DNA of 39,311 nt from JALZAH01 sp051000755. Its GTDB lineage: Bacteria > Actinomycetota > Acidimicrobiia > Acidimicrobiales > Palsa-688. The number at the start of each line of letters is the position of its first letter. Within the stretch, counting starts at the first letter, position 1. The translations under genes and the position numbers were made by a program. The notes under the pieces were generated by a model. The model had not been told where the DNA came from. It saw nothing but the letters and a program-made list of their open reading frames with translations, and did no database searches. The stretch is taken from contig JBPCNZ010000126.1 in the NCBI GenBank assembly GCA_051000755.1, positions 1 to 39,311 of the forward strand, given 5' to 3'. Shown piece by piece: positions 8,906-16,959 of the stretch.

Positions 8906-10705
8906 ATGGCGAAGACGGCCGCTGACAACCTTTGCGAACGATTGGTGGAGTGGGGGGTGAAGAACATCTACGGCTTCCCCGGCGACGGGATAAACGGAAT
9001 CCTCGGGTCCCTCAACCGTCACCAGGACCAGCTTCGCTTCATCCAGACCCGCCATGAGGAGATGGCGTCGTTCATGGCGTGCGGGCACGCCAAGTTCACC
9101 GGTGAGGTCGGGGTGTGCATGGCCACGTCCGGCCCAGGAGCCATTCACCTGCTCAACGGGCTCTATGACGCCAAGTCCGATCATCAGCCGGTGGTGGCCA
9201 TCGTCGGCCAGACCTTCGTCCGGGCCATCGGCGGCGATTTCCAGCAAGAAGTCAACCTGATGCAGCTGTACTCCGATGTGGCGTCGTCGTGGTGCCAGCA
9301 GGTCAACACCCCTTCGTCGATCCGTCACATCGTTGACCGGGCGTTCCGGATCGCCCAGGCGGAGCGGACGGTCACGGCGGTGATCGTCCCCGCCGACATC
9401 CAGGACATGGACGCGGTCGAGGAGCAACCAAAGAAGACCCACACCGTCCACACCGGAATCGGCTGGTGGAAACCGCGCGTGATCCCATCCACCGACCAGC
9501 TTCGCCAGGCCGCGGACATCTTGAACGCCGGAGAGAAGGTGGCCATGCTGGTCGGCGCCGGCGCCCTGGACGCCACCGATGAGGTGCTGGCCGTAGCCGA
9601 CGCCCTGGGGGCCGGGGTGGCCAAGGCCCTGCTGGGCAAGGCGGTGGTCCCCGACGATGTGCCGTATTGCACCGGCAGCATCGGCCTGTTGGGCACCGAG
9701 CCGTCGTGGAACATGATGCAGGACGCCGACACGTTGTTGATGGTCGGGTCGTCGTTCCCCTACTCGGAGTTCCTGCCCACGACCGGCCAGGTCAAGGCGG
9801 TCCAGATCGACCTGGCCCCCCGGATGCTGTCGATCCGCTACCCCATGGACCTTGCCATCGTCGGCGACTCGAAAGATACCCTGGCCGAGCTGTTGCCCCT
9901 CCTGCATCGCAAACCGGACCGGTCTTGGCAGGAGCGGATCGCCGGGAACGTGAAGTCGTGGTGGGCGCAGATGGACGACCTGGGCCAGCCGTCGGACCTC
10001 AATGGACGGATCCGACCCCAGGGTCTGTTCGCCGCCATCTCTCGCCACCTGCCCGACCAGGCCATCCTGTCGTCGGACTCGGGGAGCGCGGCGGACTGGT
10101 ACGCCCGCCACATCAGGATCCGCCGGGGCATGAAGGCGTCCCTGTCGGGGAACCTGGCCACGATGGTCCCGGGCGTGCCGTATGGGATCGCCGCCAAGTT
10201 CGCCTTCGGGGACCGAGTTTCGGTGGCCATGGTCGGCGACGGGGCCATGCAAATGGGGGGCATGGCGGAGATGCTGACCGCAGCCAAGTACTACAAGACG
10301 TGGGCTGACCCTCGCTATGTGGTGGTGGTCCTCAACAACGAGGACCTCAATCAGGTCACCTGGGAGCAGCGGGCCATGGCCGGCGACCCCCGCTTCGACG
10401 CCTCGCAATCCATCCCCTACGTCGACTATGCGGCCTGGGCCGACCTGATCGGCCTCAAGGGCATCAAGGTCACCACCTCCGACCAGCTCGAAGACACCAT
10501 GACCGAGGCGTTCGCCGCCGACCGACCGGTGATCGTCGACGTGTTGACCACCCCTGACGAGCCGCCCATGCCCCCCCATGTCACCTTCGAACAAGCCCGC
10601 GCCCTCACGACCTCGGTCATCAAAGACCCCGGGGAAGGGATCGCCGGAGCGAAAGAAGGGGTACGGGAGATGGTCCACGGCTTCCTCCACCACGAGAAAG
10701 GCTGA
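8906..10705 (+). CDS. Thiamine-diphosphate-dependent enzyme, pyruvate oxidase (PoxB)-like
   Basis: A 599-residue member of the ThDP family that includes pyruvate oxidase and acetolactate synthase. It has the N-terminal pyrimidine-binding domain with GFPGDGING (23-31) and the activating Glu51 in RHEE, a central Rossmann domain (residues ~195-350), and the C-terminal pyrophosphate domain with GDG at 444-446 and NN at 477-478. The sequence is closer to pyruvate:quinone oxidoreductase-type proteins than to acetolactate synthase. A Lys/Glu/His-rich C-terminal helix (EGIAGAKEGVREMVHGFLHH) could act like the membrane-binding helix of PoxB, which is inference. GAGGAGATATCC precedes the ATG. The product would be acetate plus CO2 if PoxB-like. 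Confidence 0.88.
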   Translation: MAKTAADNLCERLVEWGVKNIYGFPGDGINGILGSLNRHQDQLRFIQTRHEEMASFMACGHAKFTGEVGVCMATSGPGAIHLLNGLYDAKSDHQPVVAIVGQTFVRAIGGDFQQEVNLMQLYSDVASSWCQQVNTPSSIRHIVDRAFRIAQAERTVTAVIVPADIQDMDAVEEQPKKTHTVHTGIGWWKPRVIPSTDQLRQAADILNAGEKVAMLVGAGALDATDEVLAVADALGAGVAKALLGKAVVPDDVPYCTGSIGLLGTEPSWNMMQDADTLLMVGSSFPYSEFLPTTGQVKAVQIDLAPRMLSIRYPMDLAIVGDSKDTLAELLPLLHRKPDRSWQERIAGNVKSWWAQMDDLGQPSDLNGRIRPQGLFAAISRHLPDQAILSSDSGSAADWYARHIRIRRGMKASLSGNLATMVPGVPYGIAAKFAFGDRVSVAMVGDGAMQMGGMAEMLTAAKYYKTWADPRYVVVVLNNEDLNQVTWEQRAMAGDPRFDASQSIPYVDYAAWADLIGLKGIKVTTSDQLEDTMTEAFAADRPVIVDVLTTPDEPPMPPHVTFEQARALTTSVIKDPGEGIAGAKEGVREMVHGFLHHEKG

Positions 10706-10707
10706 CG

Positions 10708-11187
10708 ATGCGCCGACACGCTGCTTCGACTACTCATGGCGAGACCCTTGGCGAGGTCACCCATCTCATCGACAAGGCCTTCGCCGATGTCGCCCACGGG
10801 CGTTTCGAGCGCTCGCTGGCCGGTCTCACCGCGGTGGCCGCCCTGGTCACCACCAGCGAGATCTACATCGAGCACTACAAGGCCAGCTTCGGCAACAAGA
10901 TGATGTGGAGCCCCATCGTGGTCACCCCCCCGCTGGTGGTGGCCGGCATCGCCGGGGTGTTCTCCAAACGATGGGCCAAGACGGCCTTGCCCGTCACCGC
11001 CGGCATTTACACCCTCAACGGGGTGATCGGCGAGTACTTCCACATCCGGGGCGTGGCCCGCAAGCCGGGCGGCTTCAAGATGGCCTCCTACAACCTGCCC
11101 ATGGGCCCGCCCATCTCCGCCCCCGGGCTGATGGCCATGGTGGGCGGCATGGGCCTGCTGGCCGCCCTGCTGCGGCGGGAGGACTGA
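10708..11187 (+). CDS. Small membrane protein, 159 aa, of unknown function
   Basis: No family name recognised. After ~35 polar residues come three or four hydrophobic stretches: ERSLAGLTAVAALVTTSEIY, WSPIVVTPPLVVAGIAGVF, ALPVTAGIYTLNGVIGEYF and GLMAMVGGMGLLAALL. It contains several His and conserved-looking EIYIEHYK and EYFHIRGVARKPGGF segments. It starts 2 bp after the PoxB-like stop and its own stop overlaps the next ATG (TGATG), so it is wedged between the ThDP enzyme and the two GMC dehydrogenase subunits. That placement suggests it anchors or passes electrons for one of them. No heme CxxCH motif is present. Confidence 0.75.
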   Translation: MRRHAASTTHGETLGEVTHLIDKAFADVAHGRFERSLAGLTAVAALVTTSEIYIEHYKASFGNKMMWSPIVVTPPLVVAGIAGVFSKRWAKTALPVTAGIYTLNGVIGEYFHIRGVARKPGGFKMASYNLPMGPPISAPGLMAMVGGMGLLAALLRRED

Positions 11188-11924
11188 TGGCCCGGGACCT
11201 GTCCAAACCCGACCACCTCCCCAACCTGCGTCCCGGCAAGGAGCCCCCCCAGTCGTCCTGGCTGCCCCGGCAGCGGCGCGGCACGACACCGCAGATGATC
11301 GGCCGCTACCCCGACTTCGACGTCTTCGACGCCGCCGACACCTGGGATGCGGCCACCGCCGAGGTGGTCAACGCCCGTCTGCATGTCTCCACCGAGCTGC
11401 ACTTCTTCTCGCCGGGCGAGACGCCAACCCTGCGAGCGTTCTGTGACACATGCGTGGCCCAGGACGGCGAGCCGCGGGTGCCGGTGGCGGAGATGGTCGA
11501 CGAGAAGCTGGCCGCCGGGCGCCTCGACGGCTACCAGTATGCCGACATGCCCGACGACCGCGACACCTGGCATCTGGTCCTCGCCGGCCTCGACGAGGTA
11601 GCCGAGAGCCGCTACGGCCGGCCCACCTTCGCCGCCGCCCCGGCCGAGACCCAAGAAGCCATCGTCGGCCAACTCGCCAGCGCCCAGCTGTCGGGCGGCT
11701 CGTGGGACCGACTCAACGTGAAACGATCCTGGTCGGTGTGCATGCGGATGATCCTGGCCGCTTTCTACGCCCACCCGTGGGCCTGGAACGAGATCGGCTT
11801 CGGGGGCCCGGCCTACCCGAGGGGGTACATGCGACTGGGCCCGACCGGGATACGGGAACCGTTCGAGACCCCCGGCGCCACATCCGAGGACCCGGTGCGG
11901 ATCACCCAGGAGGGACGAGCATGA
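11187..11924 (+). CDS. Gluconate 2-dehydrogenase subunit 3 family protein
   Basis: A 245-residue protein from the ATG at 11187 that overlaps the previous stop. The middle fits the small-subunit family of FAD-dependent gluconate/sugar dehydrogenases: TLRAFCDTCVAQDGEPRVPV, then FAAAPAETQEAIVGQLASAQ, then FYAHPWAWNEIGFGGPAYPR near the end. In known enzymes this subunit is exported with a Tat signal and partners the GMC flavoprotein. Here the N-terminus (MARDLSKPDHLPNLRPGKEP) has no Tat or Sec signal, so the complex may be cytoplasmic. Its stop overlaps the GMC start as ATGA, which supports subunit partnership. Confidence 0.85.
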   Translation: MARDLSKPDHLPNLRPGKEPPQSSWLPRQRRGTTPQMIGRYPDFDVFDAADTWDAATAEVVNARLHVSTELHFFSPGETPTLRAFCDTCVAQDGEPRVPVAEMVDEKLAAGRLDGYQYADMPDDRDTWHLVLAGLDEVAESRYGRPTFAAAPAETQEAIVGQLASAQLSGGSWDRLNVKRSWSVCMRMILAAFYAHPWAWNEIGFGGPAYPRGYMRLGPTGIREPFETPGATSEDPVRITQEGRA

Positions 11925-13588
11925 TCCGCAGCCTGTTGAAGGGCGCTGTCGGTCCGTTCGACAACGACTCGCGCTTCCTCCTCGACGTGCACCGCCGGGA
12001 CCTGCCCGGCGAGGCCACCATGTGCCGCTACGACGATTCCGACGAGGTCGACATCTGCATCGTGGGCGCCGGCGCAGGTGGGTCCGTGCTGGCCCAACGC
12101 CTGGCCCGAGCGGGATGGAAGGTGGTGATCATCGAGGCCGGGCCGTTCTGGCATCCCGACGAGGATTGGGTTTCCGATGAGGCGGGTTCCCATGACCTGT
12201 ACTGGACCCAGAAGCGGATCATCGGTGGGGCCGACCCCATCGAGATGGGCAAGAACAACTCCGGGCGCGGCGTCGGCGGATCGATGGTCCACTACGCCGG
12301 CTACTGCCCCCGCTTCCACCCCTCAGACTTCGAGACCATGACGGCCGACGGGGTCGGCGCCGATTGGCCCATCGGCTACGAGGACATCCGGCCGCATTAC
12401 GAGACGGTGGAACGCGAGCTTCCCGTCGCCGGTCAGGACTGGCCGTGGGGGTACAAGCACCGCTACCCCTTCTCTCCCCATCCGGTCTCCGAGGCGGCGT
12501 CGGTGCTGTGGCGGGGGGCGATCGCCCAGGGCATCACTATGCGCGTCGGGCCGGTCGGGATCGTCAACGGAACGTTCGGCAACCGGCCGCACTGCATCTA
12601 CCGGGGCTTCTGCCTGCAGGGCTGCAAGGTCAACGCCAAGGCCAGCCCCTATGTCACCCACCTCCCCGACGCCCTGGCCCATCGAGTGGAAATTCGATCC
12701 GGATCCATGGCCGCCCGGATCGAGGTCGACGAGGGGAACAGCCTAGCCCGGGGGGTCACCTACATCCGCGAGGGCGAGCACGTCGAACGGTGCCAGCGGG
12801 CCCGGTTCGTTGCCGTGGCCGGGTACTCCATCGAGTCGCCCCGCCTGCTCCTCAACTCCGTCTCGGCCCGCTTCCCCCACGGGCTGGGCAACAACGAGGA
12901 CCAGGTCGGCCGCTACGTCATGGTCCAGGGCGCCACGCAGAGCGCGGGGCGGTTCCCGACCGAGCTGCGCATGTACAAGGCCCCCCCACCGGAGCTGTCG
13001 TCGGAGGACTTCTACGAGACCGACCCCGCCCGGGGCTTCGCCCGCGGCTTCTCCATCCAGACCGTCTCCCCCGAGCCGATCGGCTGGTCCGAGCACGTCC
13101 TCGCCGACGGCCACTGGGGGCGGGCCCTGCGCGAGTACATGCGTGACTACAACCACTGGACCACCATCGGGGTCCTCAACGAGCTGCTCCCCCACCCAGA
13201 CAACCGCGTCACCCTCGCCGACGAGAAAGACCAATACGGGCTGCCAGTGGCCCGCTTCGACTACACCCTGACCGACAACGACAAGGCCAACATGGCCTAC
13301 TCGTCAAAGGTGATCAAAGGCATCCTCGATGGTGCGGGCGCGCAGGACACCTTGACCATCGGACGTTTCGCCCACCTCGTCGGCGGATGCCGGATGGGAA
13401 CCTCGCCGGCCAACAGCGTCGTCGACGCCAACCAGCGCAGCTGGGCCGTCCCCAACCTCTTCGTCACCGACGGCAGCGTCTGCCCCACACAAGGGTCGGC
13501 CAACCCGGCCCTGACCATCATGGCCCTCGCGTCCAGGGTCGCCGAGCGGATGATCTCCGGGGCGGCCATGACCGCTGCGGACAGGTAG
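11921..13588 (+). CDS. GMC-family FAD oxidoreductase (gluconate/sugar dehydrogenase large subunit-like)
   Basis: A 555-residue flavoprotein starting at the ATG overlapping the upstream stop. The FAD-binding Rossmann motif VGAGAGGSVLAQRLARAG lies at about residues 48-65, followed by VVIIEAG. A glycine-rich GRGVGGSMVHYAGY loop sits near residues 110-125, a Cys-bearing YRGFCLQGCKVNAKAS near 225, and the C-terminal catalytic region has GGCRMGTSPANSVVD and NLFVTDGSVCPTQGSANPAL. This is the layout of the large subunit of membrane-bound gluconate 2-dehydrogenase and relatives, which oxidise sugars or sugar acids and pass electrons to a cytochrome. No cytochrome c subunit is encoded nearby and no signal peptide is visible. 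The substrate is unknown. Confidence 0.9.
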   Translation: MIRSLLKGAVGPFDNDSRFLLDVHRRDLPGEATMCRYDDSDEVDICIVGAGAGGSVLAQRLARAGWKVVIIEAGPFWHPDEDWVSDEAGSHDLYWTQKRIIGGADPIEMGKNNSGRGVGGSMVHYAGYCPRFHPSDFETMTADGVGADWPIGYEDIRPHYETVERELPVAGQDWPWGYKHRYPFSPHPVSEAASVLWRGAIAQGITMRVGPVGIVNGTFGNRPHCIYRGFCLQGCKVNAKASPYVTHLPDALAHRVEIRSGSMAARIEVDEGNSLARGVTYIREGEHVERCQRARFVAVAGYSIESPRLLLNSVSARFPHGLGNNEDQVGRYVMVQGATQSAGRFPTELRMYKAPPPELSSEDFYETDPARGFARGFSIQTVSPEPIGWSEHVLADGHWGRALREYMRDYNHWTTIGVLNELLPHPDNRVTLADEKDQYGLPVARFDYTLTDNDKANMAYSSKVIKGILDGAGAQDTLTIGRFAHLVGGCRMGTSPANSVVDANQRSWAVPNLFVTDGSVCPTQGSANPALTIMALASRVAERMISGAAMTAADR

Positions 13589-13590
13589 AT

Positions 13591-14331
13591 ATGCCGGCGA
13601 CTCCCGGCGGTCCCCGCCCCCTAGCGGCCGTCACCGAACGCGGCGGCGGCCCCGGCCAGGACCGGCGCGTCGAGGCGATGGCGCGGATCGTGTTGCGCCC
13701 CGCCGGCAGCCCGCTCCCCCTCGGCTTCATTGCCTTGGGCGGAGCGTCAGTGGCCCTCAGCGGCCTCCAACTCGGCTGGGTCCCGGCCGGCGAGAGCCGT
13801 CAGGTAGCGATCGTGGTCCTGGCGTTCGCCGTCCCCTTGCAGCTCCTCGCATCCGTGTTCGGTTACCTGGCCCGCGACTCGGTCGGCGGCACCGGCATGG
13901 CCGTCCTGGGCGGATCGTGGCTGGTCACCGGGCTGCTGGTGGTCACCTCTGATCCGGGAGCTCGCAGCCCGACCTTGGGGCTGGTGTGGGCTGTTCTTCG
14001 TGGCCGCCGCCCTCATGGTCCCACCGCGGCCGCCGCTCTGGGCAAGGTCCTCGCTGCGATCGTCATGTTCGCCGCCGCCGGCCGCTTCGCGCTGACCGGC
14101 ATCTACAAGTACACCGGCGGTGCCACCTGGGAGCACATCTCCGGCTGGTGGGGGGTGGGCCTCGCGGTGGTGGCCCTGTACGCGGCGCTGGCGTTCGAAT
14201 TGGAGGACACCCGACGCCGGACCGTCTTGCCGGTGCTGCGCCACGGGGTGGGCCGCAGCGCCGTGCACGGCGGGCTCACCGCCGAGCTCGATCGAGTAGA
14301 GCACGAAGCCGGCGTCCGGGAGCAACTGTGA
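13591..14331 (+). CDS. Acetate uptake transporter-like (GPR1/FUN34/YaaH-like) membrane protein, probably with a compensated frameshift
   Basis: About 246 residues from the ATG 2 bp after the GMC stop; an ATG at 13678 is an alternative and removes an unlikely Gly/Arg-rich leader. The hydrophobic pattern PLGFIALGGASVALSGLQLG, IVVLAFAVPLQLLASVFGYL, GGTGMAVLGGSWLVTGLLVV, KVLAAIVMFAAAGRFALTG and WWGVGLAVVALYAALAF suits a six-helix acetate/succinate transporter relative. Between ~13980 and ~14035 the frame reads WAVLRGRRPHGPT, whereas the next frame reads GLFFVAAALMVP, a proper membrane helix. Two compensating indels probably hide one helix. Transport of acetate would fit the PoxB-like enzyme upstream. 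Confidence 0.6.
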   Translation: MPATPGGPRPLAAVTERGGGPGQDRRVEAMARIVLRPAGSPLPLGFIALGGASVALSGLQLGWVPAGESRQVAIVVLAFAVPLQLLASVFGYLARDSVGGTGMAVLGGSWLVTGLLVVTSDPGARSPTLGLVWAVLRGRRPHGPTAAAALGKVLAAIVMFAAAGRFALTGIYKYTGGATWEHISGWWGVGLAVVALYAALAFELEDTRRRTVLPVLRHGVGRSAVHGGLTAELDRVEHEAGVREQL

Positions 14332-14368
14332 GCGCACCGAAGCTGGCCATGACCGACCGGAGCAGCAG

Positions 14369-14464
14369 ATGACCAACTTCAAGGACTTCCCGGTCTGGCT
14401 CGTCGTCACCCACTTCCTCAACATCAAACCGTGTCAACCCCAGTTGATGCTCATGCCGTGGTGA
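14369..14464 (+). pseudogene. N-terminal stub of a cytochrome b561/molybdopterin-dependent oxidoreductase
   Basis: From the ATG the 31-residue frame reads MTNFKDFPVWLVVTHFLNI, which matches my recollection of how actinobacterial molybdopterin oxidoreductases with an N-terminal membrane cytochrome domain begin. After FLNI, where a long hydrophobic helix should follow, the sequence changes to KPCQPQLMLMPW and stops. A GGAG lies before the ATG. The cut falls about 175 bp before the tRNA-Thr fragment, so the two are likely results of one rearrangement. Confidence 0.6.
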
Positions 14465-14521
14465 CCCTGTCGAGCTTCGTCGCGGTCTCAGTCATGGTCT
14501 CAGTTCGTGCGTCGCGGTCTG

Positions 14522-14553
14522 GGCGTGACAAGCAGGAAGTCCCTGTTCACGCC
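14522..14553. repeat. Inverted repeat between truncated gene and tRNA fragment
   Basis: GGCGTGA (14522-14528) pairs with TCACGCC (14547-14553), extended by CA/TG with one bulged T. It lies in the ~170-bp segment that belongs neither to the truncated oxidoreductase nor to the tRNA half-gene. It could be an arm-type site or hairpin of a lost mobile element. Short direct repeats (GTCTCAGT, and GTCGCGGTCT) lie just upstream in the same segment. Confidence 0.4.
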
Positions 14554-14598
14554 GTCTGAGACGACATGAGCAGACGTCTACGGACCCCTCGCCAGCAT

Positions 14599-14640
14599 CT
14601 TGTAATCGTCAGGTCGTCGGTTCGAGTCCGACCTCGAACC
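14599..14640 (+). repeat. 3' half of a tRNA-Thr(TGT) gene, probable att-site remnant
   Basis: CTTGTAA fits an anticodon loop with anticodon TGT, followed by the 3' strand of the anticodon stem TCGTC, variable AGGTC, T-arm GTCGG-TTCGAGT-CCGAC, and CTCGAAC where the 3' acceptor strand belongs. The preceding bases (CCAGCAT) do not pair with TCGTC, and no D-arm or 5' acceptor exists upstream. The similarity therefore starts exactly at the anticodon loop, the usual crossover region for tyrosine integrases that use tRNA genes. This is not a functional tRNA. No integrase gene is present in the window. Confidence 0.65.
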
Positions 14641-14687
14641 GACTGACCAGAACCTGTGCCGGCCTGCCCGCACAGGATCCCTGACCG

Positions 14688-16370
14688 TCAGCCGCCGAGC
14701 TGGGCATCCTCCTCGGCGGCCTCGGCCACGGTGTCGGCGACGTGGGCTTCTACGCGCGCCTTGGGGAGGCGCACAGCCAGGGCGAGGACGTAGACCACGG
14801 CGCTCAGGGCCAGCAGCACCAGGAACCCCCAACCGAAACCGATGCTCCCCGTGTTGCCGGCGTGCTTGGAGTGGTCTGGGAAGTTGCCGAAGTAGCTGAT
14901 CAGGCACAAGCCGACGAACCACGGCAGGGCCCAGGTGGCGCCTGCCTTGACGTCGAGGTTCCCGGTGTCGATGGTCTTGGTGACCAGGAAGATACCGAGC
15001 ACCACGAAACCGATGGCCACCGCCACGAACAGCTTCCAGTCGGTGTCCCAGCCCGCCCAGTACACGATCAGGTTGGACGAGTAGAACGCCAGGAAGGGGA
15101 TGACGTCGCCGAAGGGCAACCGGAACGGCCGGGGGTGCTCGGGCAACTCCCGGCGCATGGCGGCCAGCACGATGGGGCCCGAACCGAACGACAGGACCGT
15201 GGCGGAGGTGATGAAACCCACGAGCTGCTGCCAGCTCGGGAACGGCAGGAACACAATCAGGCCGACGACGAAGCTGAGCACGAGGCTGACCAGGGGAACA
15301 CCCTGACCGGTGATCCTGGCCAGGGCCTTGGGCGCGTTGGCGTTCTTGGCCATGGCGAACGACAACCGGCCGGTGACCGTGGTGTAGATCAGACCGGTGT
15401 CGGCGGGCGAGACGACGGCGTCGATGTAGAGCAGGGTGGCCAACCAACCCAAGCCGATGACGGTGGCGATGGCGGCCAGGGGCCCGGAGCTGTTGGCCAG
15501 GTTGTTGGAGAGGGCGCTCCACCCCCCGGCGAGATCCTTGGGGCTCACCGCGGCGATGAAGGCGACCTGGAGTAGCACGTAGATCACGCCGGTCAGGAGC
15601 ACCGATCCGATCACGGCGATGGGCACGTTGCGCTTGGGCCTGCTCGTCTCGCCAGCCAGCTCGATGCCCTGGCGGAAGCCCAGGTAGGAGAACACGATCC
15701 CCCCGGTGGCCACCGCGGTCAGCACCCCGTGCAGGCCGTCGGTGGCAAAGCCGTGGCTGTTGAAGTTGCCGGTGTGGAACCGGGTCACCATGAAAGCGAC
15801 GACGACCAGGCTGATGATCCCGAGCTTCCACCACACGGCCACGTTGTTTAGCCGGGCGAACCAGCGCACCCCGAAGTAGTTGACGACCACGAAGAAGGCC
15901 ATGCCGAGCACCGCGACCCCGTAGCCGAGAGCGGTCAGGGTGTGCACAGTGGAGCCGTTGACGGTGTGGACCTTGGTGAATGCCACGTACTTGGTGGCGT
16001 ACTGCAGGGCACCCTCCACCTCGATCGGCGCCACCGCGGCGGCGGCGATCCAGTTGACCCAGCCCATGGTGTAGCTGGCTAAGGATCCGAACGAGAGGTG
16101 CGGGAAGCGGATGGCCCCGCCCGAGACGGGGAACATCGTCCCCAGCTCTGCGAAGCACAACCCGATGAGCAGGATCATGACCGCCCCGATGGCCCATGAG
16201 AAGACCGCCGCCGGCCCGGCGATGGACGAGGCGTTGAGCGCCCCGAACAACCATCCCGAGCCGATGATCGACCCGATCCCGGCAAAGAGCAGCCCCACGA
16301 CCCCGATGTCGCGGCGCATGCCCGGCGTCGATCGAGGATCCGTCGAGGGATTCTTCTGCAGTGTCGCCAT
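14688..16370 (-). CDS. APC-family amino acid permease
   Basis: A 560-residue transporter when started at the ATG giving MATLQKNPSTDPRST, which has GAGGTGG 5 bases upstream; the frame is open 36 codons further but that part is not protein-like. About 12-14 membrane helices are visible. Helix 1 carries the substrate-binding signature GLLFAGIGSIIGSGWLFG and helix 2 contains SWAIGAVMILLIGLCFAELG, with FPVSGGAIRFP after it. The conserved loop FRQGIELAGETSRPKRNVPI lies midway. Such proteins import amino acids or exchange them using ion gradients; the substrate is not readable. The tail is acidic (VAEAAEEDAQLGG). It is transcribed toward the tRNA fragment. Confidence 0.88.
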   Translation of the reverse strand: MATLQKNPSTDPRSTPGMRRDIGVVGLLFAGIGSIIGSGWLFGALNASSIAGPAAVFSWAIGAVMILLIGLCFAELGTMFPVSGGAIRFPHLSFGSLASYTMGWVNWIAAAAVAPIEVEGALQYATKYVAFTKVHTVNGSTVHTLTALGYGVAVLGMAFFVVVNYFGVRWFARLNNVAVWWKLGIISLVVVAFMVTRFHTGNFNSHGFATDGLHGVLTAVATGGIVFSYLGFRQGIELAGETSRPKRNVPIAVIGSVLLTGVIYVLLQVAFIAAVSPKDLAGGWSALSNNLANSSGPLAAIATVIGLGWLATLLYIDAVVSPADTGLIYTTVTGRLSFAMAKNANAPKALARITGQGVPLVSLVLSFVVGLIVFLPFPSWQQLVGFITSATVLSFGSGPIVLAAMRRELPEHPRPFRLPFGDVIPFLAFYSSNLIVYWAGWDTDWKLFVAVAIGFVVLGIFLVTKTIDTGNLDVKAGATWALPWFVGLCLISYFGNFPDHSKHAGNTGSIGFGWGFLVLLALSAVVYVLALAVRLPKARVEAHVADTVAEAAEEDAQLGG

Positions 16371-16959
16371 TTGCCCACCTCTTGTTGGTCCTGAGAGGAG
16401 CCCCCCGGCTTGCTCTGTCGTCACCATACCCCGGGCGTCGCCCGCCATGGATGAACCGGTGCCGGCGGCCTCCCTCAAGCCGCCGGGGTTGCCGGAGTGG
16501 GGGTCCGGATCGGCGGGAGGCGGCCACCCGACGCGGCCTGTGGCCGGGACCTGCAGCTACTTCGCACCAACGTCGAGTTCAAGCCCACCCTGATCCGCCA
16601 ACGCGACCACGCCAGAAAGCACGGCCAGACCGACCGGAAGCCGACGAGACGGGAGAGGCTCAGGTGGCATCCGACGCCTGGACCTGGTCGGCGGCGTGCT
16701 CGGTGCGCTCCACGCCCTGCGGGCTGCGAACCGCCTCTCGGTGGGCGGCGTCTCCGGTGGGGCCGGCCGACCGCCGGTCGAGCTCCAGCGGCCGCCACGG
16801 TGACGACGCCGGGGCCCAGTCGTCGCCGTCGATCCGCCGGTCCGACAAGGCCAGGTGCGAGCGGGCCCACCTGGGTCGACCAGTCGGAGCAGCCGACCCT
16901 GCAGGTCCCGCTCGAAGGTCGTCCGTCCCCCGAGGGCACCAACGAGCGCCACGACGTGA
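16371..16959. other. Degraded stretch upstream of the APC permease
   Basis: It must contain the permease promoter near 16380-16450. Beyond that I see only broken coding signals. On the minus strand 16660-16848 reads a stop-terminated tail with RRIDGDDWAPASSPWRPLEL, and one frame over further upstream TFERDLQGRLLRLVDPGGP, which may be two pieces of one frameshifted gene of unknown family. Confidence 0.35.

Noticed and set aside
8882..10693. 603-codon minus-strand frame opposite the PoxB-like gene
   Set aside because: It mirrors the high-GC coding strand, has no family motifs and is Gly/His/Asp-rich, as expected for antisense of a GC-rich gene.
14599..14640. Functional tRNA-Thr gene
   Set aside because: The D-arm, 5' acceptor strand and the 5' side of the anticodon stem are missing.
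14578..16527. 649-codon minus-strand frame ending in SDSNRRPDDYK
   Set aside because: Its body is Arg/Gly-rich shadow of the APC permease, and its tail is the antisense reading of the tRNA-Thr fragment, a known translation artefact.
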